From Janthinobacterium sp. CG3 (GTDB taxonomy: Bacteria > Pseudomonadota > Gammaproteobacteria > Burkholderiales > Burkholderiaceae_D), in assembly GCF_000344615.1 (NCBI RefSeq), contig NZ_KB467825.1, positions 273,188-337,187 of the forward strand: 64,000 bases of DNA, written 5' to 3'. Shown one piece after another: positions 8,473-16,630 of the stretch (position 1 is the stretch's first letter; the number at the start of each line of letters is the position of its first letter). Both the position numbers and the translations under genes were made by a program. Below the pieces are notes generated by a model. That model made no database searches, was not told the origin of the DNA, and saw only the letters and a list, made by a program, of their open reading frames with translations.

Positions 8473-9621
8473 TCAGCGGGTCAGCACGACGATGTCGGCG
8501 CCGTCCCACCAGACGTACACGCGTTGCTCGCGCTCCAGCCGGGTGCTCTGGTGGCGGGCGGCGTTGGTGCGCGTGACCTTCAACTCCATGCCGCCGTCCA
8601 GGCGCACGCGGTAGTGGGTCTCGTTGCCGAAATAGGCGATCGCCGCAATGACGCCCTGGGCGCTGTTGTAGTCGTGCTCGGCGACCGAGGCGCGCTGCTG
8701 CGGCGACGGCGGCTCGACCTGCAGGCCGATCTTCTCCGGCCGCACCGCCACCGACACCGCCATGCCCATGGTGCCGGTGATGCCGTGGTTGACGTAGTGC
8801 GCCACCTCCTGCGTGGCGATCACCACGTGGTCCGGCTCGTCGACCGTGATGCGGCCCTCGAACATGTTGACGCTGCCGATGAAGTCGGCCACGAAGCGGC
8901 AGTTCGGCGTCTCGTAAATCTCGCCCGGCGCGCCCACCTGCAGGATGCGGCCCTCGCTCATGACGGCGATGCGGGTGGCCATGCTCATCGCCTCGTCCTG
9001 GTCGTGGGTGACCATGACGCAGGTCACGCCGACCTGTTCGATGATGTTGACCAGCTCGATCTGGGTGCGCTCGCGCAGCTTCTTGTCGAGCGCGCCGAGC
9101 GGCTCGTCGAGCAGCAGCAACTGCGGCCGCTTGGCCAGGCTGCGCGCCAGCGCCACGCGCTGCTGCTGGCCGCCGGACAGCTGGTGCGGCTTGCGCTTGC
9201 CGTAGCTCGACAGCTGCACCTGCGCCAGCATCTTCTCGACCCGGCTGGCCACCTCGTCCGCCGGCAAGCCGTCGCGGCGCAGGCCGAAGGCGACGTTGTC
9301 CCACACCGTCAGGTGCGGGAACAGCGCGTAGGACTGGAACATCATATTGATCGGGCGCTGGTACGGCGGCACGTTGCCGATGTCCTGGCCGGCCAGCGTG
9401 ATCGAGCCGGCGGTCGGCGTTTCGAAGCCGGCCAGCATGCGCAGCAGCGTCGACTTGCCGCAGCCGGAGCTGCCCAGCAGCGCGAAGATTTCGCCCTTGT
9501 TGATGCCGACGGAGATATCGTCGACGGCGCGCACGCCGTCGAATTCCTTCACCAGGTTGCGGATAAGCAGGAAGGGCGGACTGGCATCGCTGGTCGATGC
9601 GGCGGGTGGTGCAAGCGTCAT
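8473..9621 (-). CDS. potG: Polyamine ABC transporter ATP-binding protein PotG
   Basis: This 382-residue ATPase has Walker A GSSGCGKST, signature LSGGQQQR, Walker B LLLLDEPLGALD and the switch histidine in VMVTHDQDEA. A C-terminal TOBE region (about 280-380) is typical of PotA/PotG proteins. I chose ATG 9621 (MTLAPP...). A GTG-started extension to 9678 exists, but it would add residues unlike the family. It follows potF by 97 bp and precedes potH by 7 bp. Confidence 0.93.
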   Translation of the reverse strand: MTLAPPAASTSDASPPFLLIRNLVKEFDGVRAVDDISVGINKGEIFALLGSSGCGKSTLLRMLAGFETPTAGSITLAGQDIGNVPPYQRPINMMFQSYALFPHLTVWDNVAFGLRRDGLPADEVASRVEKMLAQVQLSSYGKRKPHQLSGGQQQRVALARSLAKRPQLLLLDEPLGALDKKLRERTQIELVNIIEQVGVTCVMVTHDQDEAMSMATRIAVMSEGRILQVGAPGEIYETPNCRFVADFIGSVNMFEGRITVDEPDHVVIATQEVAHYVNHGITGTMGMAVSVAVRPEKIGLQVEPPSPQQRASVAEHDYNSAQGVIAAIAYFGNETHYRVRLDGGMELKVTRTNAARHQSTRLEREQRVYVWWDGADIVVLTR

Positions 9622-9718
9622 GATGGGAGCAGTAAAAAAATAGTCGGATGGTCGGTGAAACGGGCATGCAGCGGCCACTCCCGGCCGCGCTGGGCGGGCG
9701 GGAGGGCCAACGGCATGC

Positions 9719-10861
9719 TTACAGTCCGGTCTTGAACTTGGTGTAGACGCGCGTCATCGTGCGGCGGATGTCGGCGTTGAGCGGCTCCGGCACGATCATC
9801 TTCTTCTTGTCCTCGTCGCTGAGGAAAATGGTCTTGTTCTCGGCCAGGTCCTTCTTGACGAACTTGATCGCGGCGGCGTTCGGGTTGGTGTAGAAGACCT
9901 TGTTGGTCAGGCTGGCGTGCACTTCCGGGCGCATGATGTAGTTGATCCACAGGTGCGCGTTGTTCGGGTGCGGCGCGTCGACCGGGATCGCCATCGTGTC
10001 GAAGATCAGCGCGGCGCCGGTCTTCGGAATCAGCGCCTGGATGGTGTTGCCGTTCTTGGCGTCGAGGGCGCGCTGGCGCGCGATGTTGATGTCGCCCGAC
10101 CAGCCCAGCGACATGCAGACGGCGCCGTTGGCCAGGTCGTTGATGTAGCCCGATGAGCTGAACAGCGTGACGTAGGGGCGCACGCTTTGCAGCAGGCGGC
10201 CGGCTTCCTGGTAGTCGGAGCTGACCTTCGAGTAGGCCGGCTTGCCGAGGTAGAGCAGCGCCGGCGGCAGCACTTCGGACGGCGAGTCGAGCACCGAGAC
10301 GCCGCAGGACTTCAGCTTGGAGATGTATTTGGGGTCGAAGAACAGGTCCCAGGCGTTGTCCGGCATCGGCATGCTTCCCAGCGCGGCCTTGACCTTGTCG
10401 ACGTTGATGCCCAGCGTGGTGTAGCCCCACAACCACGTCACCAGGTGCTTGTTGCCCGGGTCCAGCTTGGCGATTTGGCCCTGCAGGGCCGGGTCCATAT
10501 TGGCCAGGTTGGGCAGCTTGCCCTTGTCGAGTTCGCGCAGCAGGCCGCCGTCGATTTGCAGGCGCGCCCAGTGCGCGGTCGGCACCACGATGTCGTAGCC
10601 GGTCTTGCCGGCGACCAGCTTGGCGTGCAGCACTTCATTGCTGTCGAACACGTCGTAGCGCACCTTGATGCCGGTTTCCTTCTCGAAATTCTTGATCGTG
10701 TCTTCGGCGATATAGTCCGACCAGTTATAAATATTCAGAACCTTTTCTTCCTGGGCCATGGCGGGGGAGGCGAACGCCGCCGCGACGGCCGCCGCGGCCA
10801 ACGCCCTGGTGACGCCGCATGCGATGCGTTTCTTCAACTGTAAAGCCGGATTTGCAACCAT
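9719..10861 (-). CDS. potF: Putrescine-binding periplasmic protein PotF
   Basis: This 380-residue SBP has a Sec signal peptide (positively charged start, alanine-rich core, cleavage near SPAMAQ at about 36). The mature start, EKVLNIYNWSDYI, is diagnostic for PotD/PotF polyamine-binding proteins. YDVFDSNE and WLWGYTTLGIN are further family segments. ATG 10861 is preceded by AGGGGA, and a well-formed sigma-70-type promoter lies about 65 bp upstream, so the transporter set probably has its own promoter inside the larger cluster. Confidence 0.94.
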   Translation of the reverse strand: MVANPALQLKKRIACGVTRALAAAAVAAAFASPAMAQEEKVLNIYNWSDYIAEDTIKNFEKETGIKVRYDVFDSNEVLHAKLVAGKTGYDIVVPTAHWARLQIDGGLLRELDKGKLPNLANMDPALQGQIAKLDPGNKHLVTWLWGYTTLGINVDKVKAALGSMPMPDNAWDLFFDPKYISKLKSCGVSVLDSPSEVLPPALLYLGKPAYSKVSSDYQEAGRLLQSVRPYVTLFSSSGYINDLANGAVCMSLGWSGDINIARQRALDAKNGNTIQALIPKTGAALIFDTMAIPVDAPHPNNAHLWINYIMRPEVHASLTNKVFYTNPNAAAIKFVKKDLAENKTIFLSDEDKKKMIVPEPLNADIRRTMTRVYTKFKTGL

Positions 10862-10926
10862 TTTTTTTGTCCCCTATCGAATCAGAGTGGTTTGACTACC
10901 TGTATTCATCACGCTTTTTATACGGT

Positions 10927-10955
10927 TTTATACGGCCCCGCCGCACGCCCGTCAA
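10927..10955 (-). promoter_or_regulatory. Sigma-70-type promoter for potFGHI
   Basis: On the minus strand, TTGACG (10950-10955), a 17-bp spacer and TATAAA (10927-10932) lie about 65 bp before the potF start. The hexamers are near consensus and the spacer is optimal. The AT-rich -10 stands out against GC-rich surroundings. Confidence 0.75.
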
Positions 10956-11061
10956 GCAGGCCTTGGCTTTTCTACATCTTTGTCTCGCAAAGCGTCTCGT
11001 CGGTCGGATGCGGGGGCCGCCGAGGCAAGCGTCATCCGACGCCGCGTCGCTGCCGACGCCA

Positions 11062-11104
11062 GTCGGGTTTGCCACGTCGCGTAACAGCGGAGGGCCAACC
11101 CGAC
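11062..11104. repeat. Palindromic intergenic repeat, family A (copy 2)
   Basis: Arms GTCGGGTTTGCC (11062-11073) and GGCCAACCCGAC (11093-11104) pair at 11 of 12 positions. It lies in the 283-bp gap between the spuC-like stop and potF, upstream of the potF promoter, where it could end the upstream transcript. Confidence 0.7.
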
Positions 11105-11144
11105 CTGCAAAACCCGGCATCCCAACTTTATCACTTAGCAATAT

Positions 11145-12602
11145 TTATTCCACCCAGCCGCGCCCCTTGACGTCGGCGTGGGTCGCGTCCAGGCAGGTAC
11201 GGATCAGCGCCACCATTTCGTCGATCTGGCCGCGCGTCATCACCAGCGGCGGCGCGATGATCATGCGATCGCCGACGGCGCGCATGATCATGCCGTTGCC
11301 GAACATGTAGCCGCGGCAGATCATACCGACGCCCAACCCCGGGTCGAACAGCTCGCAGTCGTGCACCACCGCGGCCTTTTTGCGCACCAGGTTGAGGCCG
11401 GCGACGAAGCCGCAACTATCGGCGTAGCCGACCAGCGGATGGTCGGCCAGTTCGGCGAAGCGCTGCTTCAAGTACGGACCGGTGTCCTCGTCGACCTTGC
11501 GCACCAAGCCTTCCTCTTCCAGGATGCGGATGTTTTCCAGCGCCGCGGCGCAGGCGACCGGGTGGCCGGAGTAGGTGAAGCCGTGGTTGAAATCGCCGCC
11601 CTTCTCGATCAGCACGTCGGCCACGCGGTCGCCCACCAGCACGCCGCCGAGCGGAATGTAGCCGGAGGTGACTCCCTTGGCGAAGGTGATCAGGTCGGGC
11701 TTGATGCCGAACAGCTCGGAGGCGAACCATTTGCCGAGGCGGCCGAAACCGCAGATGACCTCGTCGGCGATCAGCAGGATGCCGTACTTGTCGCAGATGC
11801 GCTGTATTTCGGGCCAATAGGTGGCCGGCGGAATCACCACGCCGCCGGCGCCCTGGATCGGCTCGCCGATGAAGGCCGCCACCTTGTCGGCGCCGACTTC
11901 CAGGATCTTCGCCTCCAACCACGACGCCGCCTCGATGCCGAACGCGTCCGGGCTCATGCCGCGGCCGCCCTCGACATAGTTGGGCTGGCCGACGTAGTCG
12001 ATGTTGGGGATCGGCAAGCCGCCCTGGGCGTGCATGCCGTCCATGCCGCTCAGCGAGGCGCCGCCCATGGTGCTGCCGTGGTAGGCGTTCTTGCGGCTCA
12101 GGACGATGTGGCGCTCCTTGTAGCCGAGCAGGTCCCAATAGCGCCGCACCATGCGCAGGTTGGTGTCGTTGGCCTCGGAACCGGAGCCGGTGAAGAACAC
12201 GTGGTTGAACTGCGGCGGCGAAATCTCGACCAGCTTGGTTGCCAGTTGCACCGCCGGCAGGTTGGTGGTGTTGAAGAAGCTGTTATAGAACGGCAGCGTC
12301 TCCATCTGCCGGTACACCGCCTCGGAGATGCTGGTGCGGCCGTAGCCGACGTTGACGCACCACAGGCCGGACATGCCGTCCAGCACCCGCTTGCCCTGCG
12401 AGTCCCAGACATAGATGCCCTCGCCGCGCACCATCACGCGGGCGCCCTTGGCGTTCAAATCCTGGAAGTCGGTGAACGGGTGCATGTAGTGGGCCGAGTC
12501 CAGCTTCTGGATCGCCGCGGTGTCGTACAGTTGCGGTTGCGCGGCGGCCTGCTTGACCGACGCGACCAATGCGGCGCTGGGCGCCAATGGGTTTGAAGAC
12601 AT
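11145..12602 (-). CDS. spuC: Putrescine/polyamine:pyruvate aminotransferase (SpuC-like)
   Basis: This 485-residue class III omega-transaminase transfers the amino group of putrescine (or another diamine) to pyruvate, giving 4-aminobutyraldehyde and alanine. The N-terminus HYMHPFTDFQDLNAKG matches the SpuC family. The PLP lysine is in LITFAKGVTSGY, with GSEANDTNLRM and IADEVICGFGR as other PLP-site segments. AAGGA precedes ATG 12602. It lies 43 bp after the PuuA-like gene. It probably supplies the aminoaldehyde to PuuC, which would explain how the cluster works without a PuuB oxidase. Confidence 0.92.
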   Translation of the reverse strand: MSSNPLAPSAALVASVKQAAAQPQLYDTAAIQKLDSAHYMHPFTDFQDLNAKGARVMVRGEGIYVWDSQGKRVLDGMSGLWCVNVGYGRTSISEAVYRQMETLPFYNSFFNTTNLPAVQLATKLVEISPPQFNHVFFTGSGSEANDTNLRMVRRYWDLLGYKERHIVLSRKNAYHGSTMGGASLSGMDGMHAQGGLPIPNIDYVGQPNYVEGGRGMSPDAFGIEAASWLEAKILEVGADKVAAFIGEPIQGAGGVVIPPATYWPEIQRICDKYGILLIADEVICGFGRLGKWFASELFGIKPDLITFAKGVTSGYIPLGGVLVGDRVADVLIEKGGDFNHGFTYSGHPVACAAALENIRILEEEGLVRKVDEDTGPYLKQRFAELADHPLVGYADSCGFVAGLNLVRKKAAVVHDCELFDPGLGVGMICRGYMFGNGMIMRAVGDRMIIAPPLVMTRGQIDEMVALIRTCLDATHADVKGRGWVE

Positions 12603-12645
12603 GGGTATTCCTTAGTTATGAGAGAGCAGTCACGCGACTGGACGC

Positions 12646-14016
12646 TTATACGTGCAATAAAAGGTGCTCGCGTTCCCACGGACTGATGACGGTCATGAAC
12701 TCCTGGTGCTCCAGGTCCTTGATCGCCGCGTACACGTCGATGAAACGCTCGCCCAGCACGGCGCGCAGCTTGTCCTCGGCGCGCAGCGCGTGCAGCGCTT
12801 CCGGCAGGCCCTGCGGCAGTTCGAATTTCAGGTCGTAGGCGCTGCCCACCGTCATCGGGGTCGGCTCCAGTTGCTCCACCATGCCGAGGTAGCCGCAGGC
12901 CAGCGTCACGGCCAGCGCCAGGTAGGGGTTGGCGTCGGCGCCGATGATGCGGTTTTCGACGCGGCGGTCCTGCACGCCCGACTCCGGCACGCGGAAGCCG
13001 ACGGTGCGGTTGTCCAGGCCCCACTGGATGTTGATCGGCGCGGCGGTGTGGCGGACGATGCGCCGGTACGAATTCACGTACGGCGCGACGATCGCCATCG
13101 CCGACGGCATATAGCGCTGCAGGCCGCCGATGTAGTGCTTGAAGATGGCGGCGGCGGAGCCGTCGGCGTTGCTGAAGATGTTCAAGCCGGTCTTGGCGTC
13201 GACCACGCTCTGGTGCACGTGCATCGCCGAACCCGGCTCGCCGGCCATCGGCTTGGCCATGAAGGTGGCGTACATATCGTGCTTCAGCGCCGCTTCGCGC
13301 AGCGTGCGCTTAAAGAAGAAGACCTTGTCGGCCAGGCCCAGCGGGTCGCCGTGCAGGAAGTTGATTTCCATCTGGCCGGCGCCGATTTCATGAATCAGCG
13401 TGTCGACGTCCAGGTTCATCAGCTCGCAATAGTCGTAGATGTCCTCGAACAGCGGATCGAACTCGTTGACGGCGTCGATGCTGTAGACCTGGCGGCTGGT
13501 TTCGGCGCGGCCGCTGCGGCCGATCGGCGGTTTCAGCGGCAGGTCGGGGTCGATGTTCTTGGCCGTCAGGTAAAACTCCAGCTCGGGCGCGACGACCGGC
13601 TTCCAGCCCTTGTCGGCGTACAGCTTCAAGACCCGCCGCAGCACCGAGCGCGGCGCGAAGTCGACCAGCGCGCCGTCGGCGAAATAGCAGTCGTGGATGA
13701 CCTGGGCGGTCGGGTCGGTTGCCCACGGCACCATGGTGATGGTGGTCGGGTCGGCCTTCAGGATCATGTCGCGGTCGGTGGCGGAGATGGCGCGGTCGTA
13801 GGCGGCGTCGTCGGTCGGGTAGTTGCCGGTCACGGTCATGCCGAGCACCGCTTCCGGGATGCGCATGCCGCGCTCCTGGGTGAATTTACCGCGCGGCAGA
13901 ATTTTCCCGCGGGCGACCCCGGTCAGATCGGGCACCAGGCATTCAATTTCAGTGACCCGTTTTTCGTTCAGCCACAGGTCCATGTCGGTATAGGTAAAGT
14001 TCTCGCGAATTGCCAT
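12646..14016 (-). CDS. Gamma-glutamylpolyamine synthetase (PuuA/SpuI-like)
   Basis: This 456-residue GS-superfamily enzyme is the closer of the two PuuA-like paralogues to the Pseudomonas SpuI/PauA type. It has DLTGVARGKILP at about residue 30, ELEFYLTAK with a metal-ligand glutamate, GAGQMEINF, MHVHQSV and NRRxENR-type RRVENRIIG. The C-terminus WEREHLLLHV is shared with the gene at 821-2158, which points to duplication within the cluster. GAGAG precedes ATG 14016. It is next to the PuuD-like hydrolase (113 bp), as expected for a glutamylation/deglutamylation pair. Confidence 0.92.
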   Translation of the reverse strand: MAIRENFTYTDMDLWLNEKRVTEIECLVPDLTGVARGKILPRGKFTQERGMRIPEAVLGMTVTGNYPTDDAAYDRAISATDRDMILKADPTTITMVPWATDPTAQVIHDCYFADGALVDFAPRSVLRRVLKLYADKGWKPVVAPELEFYLTAKNIDPDLPLKPPIGRSGRAETSRQVYSIDAVNEFDPLFEDIYDYCELMNLDVDTLIHEIGAGQMEINFLHGDPLGLADKVFFFKRTLREAALKHDMYATFMAKPMAGEPGSAMHVHQSVVDAKTGLNIFSNADGSAAAIFKHYIGGLQRYMPSAMAIVAPYVNSYRRIVRHTAAPINIQWGLDNRTVGFRVPESGVQDRRVENRIIGADANPYLALAVTLACGYLGMVEQLEPTPMTVGSAYDLKFELPQGLPEALHALRAEDKLRAVLGERFIDVYAAIKDLEHQEFMTVISPWEREHLLLHV

Positions 14017-14129
14017 GTATTTCTCTCATTTGTCTAGATCAAACGCGGGGCCGAAGGGCCGCACGCGCGCTGGGCGGCTTGCTGGCGAGGATAGCTAAGG
14101 AACACGCCGCGCCCACTGCTCGTAGGTTG

Positions 14130-14894
14130 TCATACGCCTCCCTGTTTTTTGTTTTGATAATTCCGGCACGCTTGGCCGAACGCGAGAAATAACTTCATGG
14201 AATCGGGGTTGTCGGCGATGCGCCACTCAGGATGCCACTGCACCGCCAGCGTGAAGCCGGGCGCGGCTGCCACCGAGTATGCCTCGACCAGCCCGTCGTC
14301 GGCGCGCGCCTCGACCACCAGGCCGGGCGCCAGCCGGGCGATGCCCTGGCCGTGCAGCGAGTTGACCATCAGTTCGGCGGCGCCGCCGAGTATCCGCGCC
14401 ATGCGCCCGTGCGCTTCCAGCGCCACGCGGTGGGCCGGGCCGTACTGCTGATCCAGGCTCAGGCCCGCGCTTTCGCGGTGGTCTTGCATGCCGCCGACTT
14501 CCTGCACCGCCTGGTGCAGGCTGCCGCCGAGCGCCACGTTGACCTCCTGGAAGCCGCGGCAGACGGCGATCAACGGAATGCCCAGCTTGAGCGCGGCGCG
14601 GATCAACGGCAGGGTGGTGGCGTCGCGCGCGGCGTCCTGCGGCAGGCTGGCGTCGTAGACGTCCTCGCCGTAATGGCTGGGGTGCAGGTTCGACGGCGAG
14701 CCGGTCAACATAATGCCGTCGGCCGTCGCCAGCACCGCCGCCAGGTCGGCCGCCTCGCCCAGCGCCGGCAGCACCAGCGGCATGCACTGGGCGCCGACCA
14801 CGACGGCCTGCAGATATTTGTCCTGGGCGGTGTGGTAGGCGTGCGCACCGATCTGGTTGACGCAGGCGGGGACGATGACGATGGGGCGGCGCAT
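14130..14894 (-). CDS. puuD: Gamma-glutamyl-GABA hydrolase PuuD (class I glutamine amidotransferase fold)
   Basis: This enzyme releases GABA and glutamate from gamma-glutamyl-GABA. The nucleophile cysteine is in IAVCRGFQEVN and the catalytic histidine in QWHPEW. LTGSPSNLHPSHYG is the family's oxyanion-side loop. Starting at ATG 14894 gives 254 residues, the same as E. coli PuuD, with the cysteine at about 112. A GTG at 14930 would add 12 polar residues; neither start has a strong ribosome site. It is the promoter-proximal gene of the minus-strand polyamine cluster and is transcribed divergently from the MocR-type regulator. Confidence 0.9.
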   Translation of the reverse strand: MRRPIVIVPACVNQIGAHAYHTAQDKYLQAVVVGAQCMPLVLPALGEAADLAAVLATADGIMLTGSPSNLHPSHYGEDVYDASLPQDAARDATTLPLIRAALKLGIPLIAVCRGFQEVNVALGGSLHQAVQEVGGMQDHRESAGLSLDQQYGPAHRVALEAHGRMARILGGAAELMVNSLHGQGIARLAPGLVVEARADDGLVEAYSVAAAPGFTLAVQWHPEWRIADNPDSMKLFLAFGQACRNYQNKKQGGV

Positions 14895-14982
14895 GGTGGT
14901 TGTTTTGTCCGTATTGTTGTTTATTGACACATTGAAGCCATCATTGGGGAAGCGATCCCCCTCAAATGATCATCCAGCTAGA

Positions 14983-15114
14983 GCCACTATTCAAACTTCA
15001 CCGTACCCAGCTAAATTATCATTTTTTGCTGAATCAGTGAAAGTAATTTCATCATATGCGTTATTTGGTATTATTACGAGTGCCACTTGTTTAAAATCAA
15101 TGGAACCACTTTAA
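14983..15114. promoter_or_regulatory. Putative MocR operator region (three direct repeats)
   Basis: The divergent puuD/mocR spacer is much more AT-rich than its surroundings. It holds three same-direction copies of a CCACT-led motif: GCCACTATTCAAA (14983-14995), GCCACTTGTTTAAA (15082-15095) and ACCACTTTAA (15105-15114). Direct repeats are the usual operator layout of MocR/GabR regulators. Assignment to this regulator is inferred from position. Confidence 0.5.
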
Positions 15115-15118
15115 GCCC

Positions 15119-16630
15119 ATGTCCCCCGCCGCCGACCTGCTGTCAGCCACCCTGGCCCAGCCCGAATTCCACCCGCGCCTGCCGCAGCAGCGCCGCCTGT
15201 ACGAGGCGGCGAAGACCGCGATCCACCAGAATATGCTGGGGGCCGGCACCCGCCTGCCGTCCAGCCGCGACCTGGCGCGCGACCTCGGCATCGCCCGCAA
15301 CACCGTCATCGCCGCGTTCGAGCAACTGGCGGCGGAAGGCTACGTCACCACCGCGCTGGGCAGCGGTACCTACGTCGCCGACCTGCAGGAACTCAGCGCC
15401 AGCATGCACCGCGGCGCCGGCGCCAGCGCCCTGAGCGAGGCGGCCTTCGCGGCGCGCGCGGCGGCGCCGCTGTCGCGCCGCGGCGAGGAAATCACCGCCT
15501 TCGCCGCCGGCGCGCGCTTTGAAATCCAGCCGTTCGCGCCGGGCGACGCCGATTTTTCCTCGTTCCCGTTCAAGCTCTGGCAGCGCCTGCAAAACCGGGT
15601 CTGGCGCGAAGCGCGCGCCGACCTGCTCGACTACGGCCAGTCGGGCGGCTACCTGCCGCTGCGCCAGGCCATCACCGAATACCTGCGCATCTCGCGCTCG
15701 GTGAAGGTGTCGGTGGAGCAGGTGATGATCACCGCCGGCACCCAGCAGTCGCTCGACCTGTGCGCGCAACTGCTGGCCGACGTCGGCGGCACCGCCTGGG
15801 TCGAGGACCCGTGCTACTGGGGCGCGCGGCGCGTGTTCCAGGCGCGCGACCTGCTGCTGCACCCGATCACGGTGGACGCCAACGGCATGGCGCTCGACGA
15901 GAGCGACCTGGCCACCGAGCCGCGGCTGATCTACGTGACGCCGTCGCACCAGTACCCGACCGGCGCGGTGATGAGCCTGGCGCGCCGGCGCGAACTGCTC
16001 GACGTGGCGGTGCGCAAGAACGCCTGGATACTCGAAGACGATTACGACAGCGAGTTCCGCTACACCGGCCGGCCGCTGGCGGCGCTGCAGGGCCTCGACA
16101 CCGACAACCGGGTGGTCTACATGGGCACCTTCTCGAAGGTGCTATACCCCGGCATCAAGGTCGGCTACCTGGTGGTGCCGCCGGCGCTGATCGCGCCGTT
16201 CAAGAGCGCGCTGTACGACCTGCAGCGGCCCGGCCAGCTGATGGTGCAGGCGGCGCTGGCCGACTTCATCGCGCTGGGCCACTTCACCACCCACGTGCGC
16301 AAGATCCGGCAAATCTACGGCGCCCGCCGCGAGATGCTGCGGCGCACGCTGGTGGCGCAACTGGGGCCGCAGCTGAGCCAAAGCGTCACCATCTCCAGCG
16401 AGGAGTCGGGGCTGCACCTAGTGGTCGAACTGCCGGACTGGGCCGACGACGTCGCCCTGAGCGCGCTGGCGGCCGAATCGGGCATCCTGGTGAAGGCGCT
16501 GTCGACCTACTACCTGGCGCCGCCGGTGCGGCGCGGCCTGCTGGTCGGCTACGCCTACGTCACGCCGGAGAAAATCACCTACTACGGCAAGCTGCTGGCG
16601 GCGGTGATACAGTCCGGGGTGCGGCGTTGA
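15119..16630 (+). CDS. MocR-type PLP-dependent transcriptional regulator (GntR HTH + aminotransferase fold)
   Basis: This 503-residue protein has an N-terminal GntR-type winged helix (about 25-90: RLPSSRDLARDLGIARNTV, GSGTYVADL). A class I aminotransferase-like domain is fused behind it (about 135-500). The expected PLP lysine is K340 in MGTFSKVLYPG, with DYxSEFRY at 309-315. Such proteins sense aminated metabolites such as GABA through PLP chemistry. Divergence from the polyamine cluster suggests it controls that cluster in place of PuuR, but this is inference. No clear Shine-Dalgarno precedes ATG 15119. The stop overlaps the TTG start of the next gene. Confidence 0.92.
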   Translation: MSPAADLLSATLAQPEFHPRLPQQRRLYEAAKTAIHQNMLGAGTRLPSSRDLARDLGIARNTVIAAFEQLAAEGYVTTALGSGTYVADLQELSASMHRGAGASALSEAAFAARAAAPLSRRGEEITAFAAGARFEIQPFAPGDADFSSFPFKLWQRLQNRVWREARADLLDYGQSGGYLPLRQAITEYLRISRSVKVSVEQVMITAGTQQSLDLCAQLLADVGGTAWVEDPCYWGARRVFQARDLLLHPITVDANGMALDESDLATEPRLIYVTPSHQYPTGAVMSLARRRELLDVAVRKNAWILEDDYDSEFRYTGRPLAALQGLDTDNRVVYMGTFSKVLYPGIKVGYLVVPPALIAPFKSALYDLQRPGQLMVQAALADFIALGHFTTHVRKIRQIYGARREMLRRTLVAQLGPQLSQSVTISSEESGLHLVVELPDWADDVALSALAAESGILVKALSTYYLAPPVRRGLLVGYAYVTPEKITYYGKLLAAVIQSGVRR

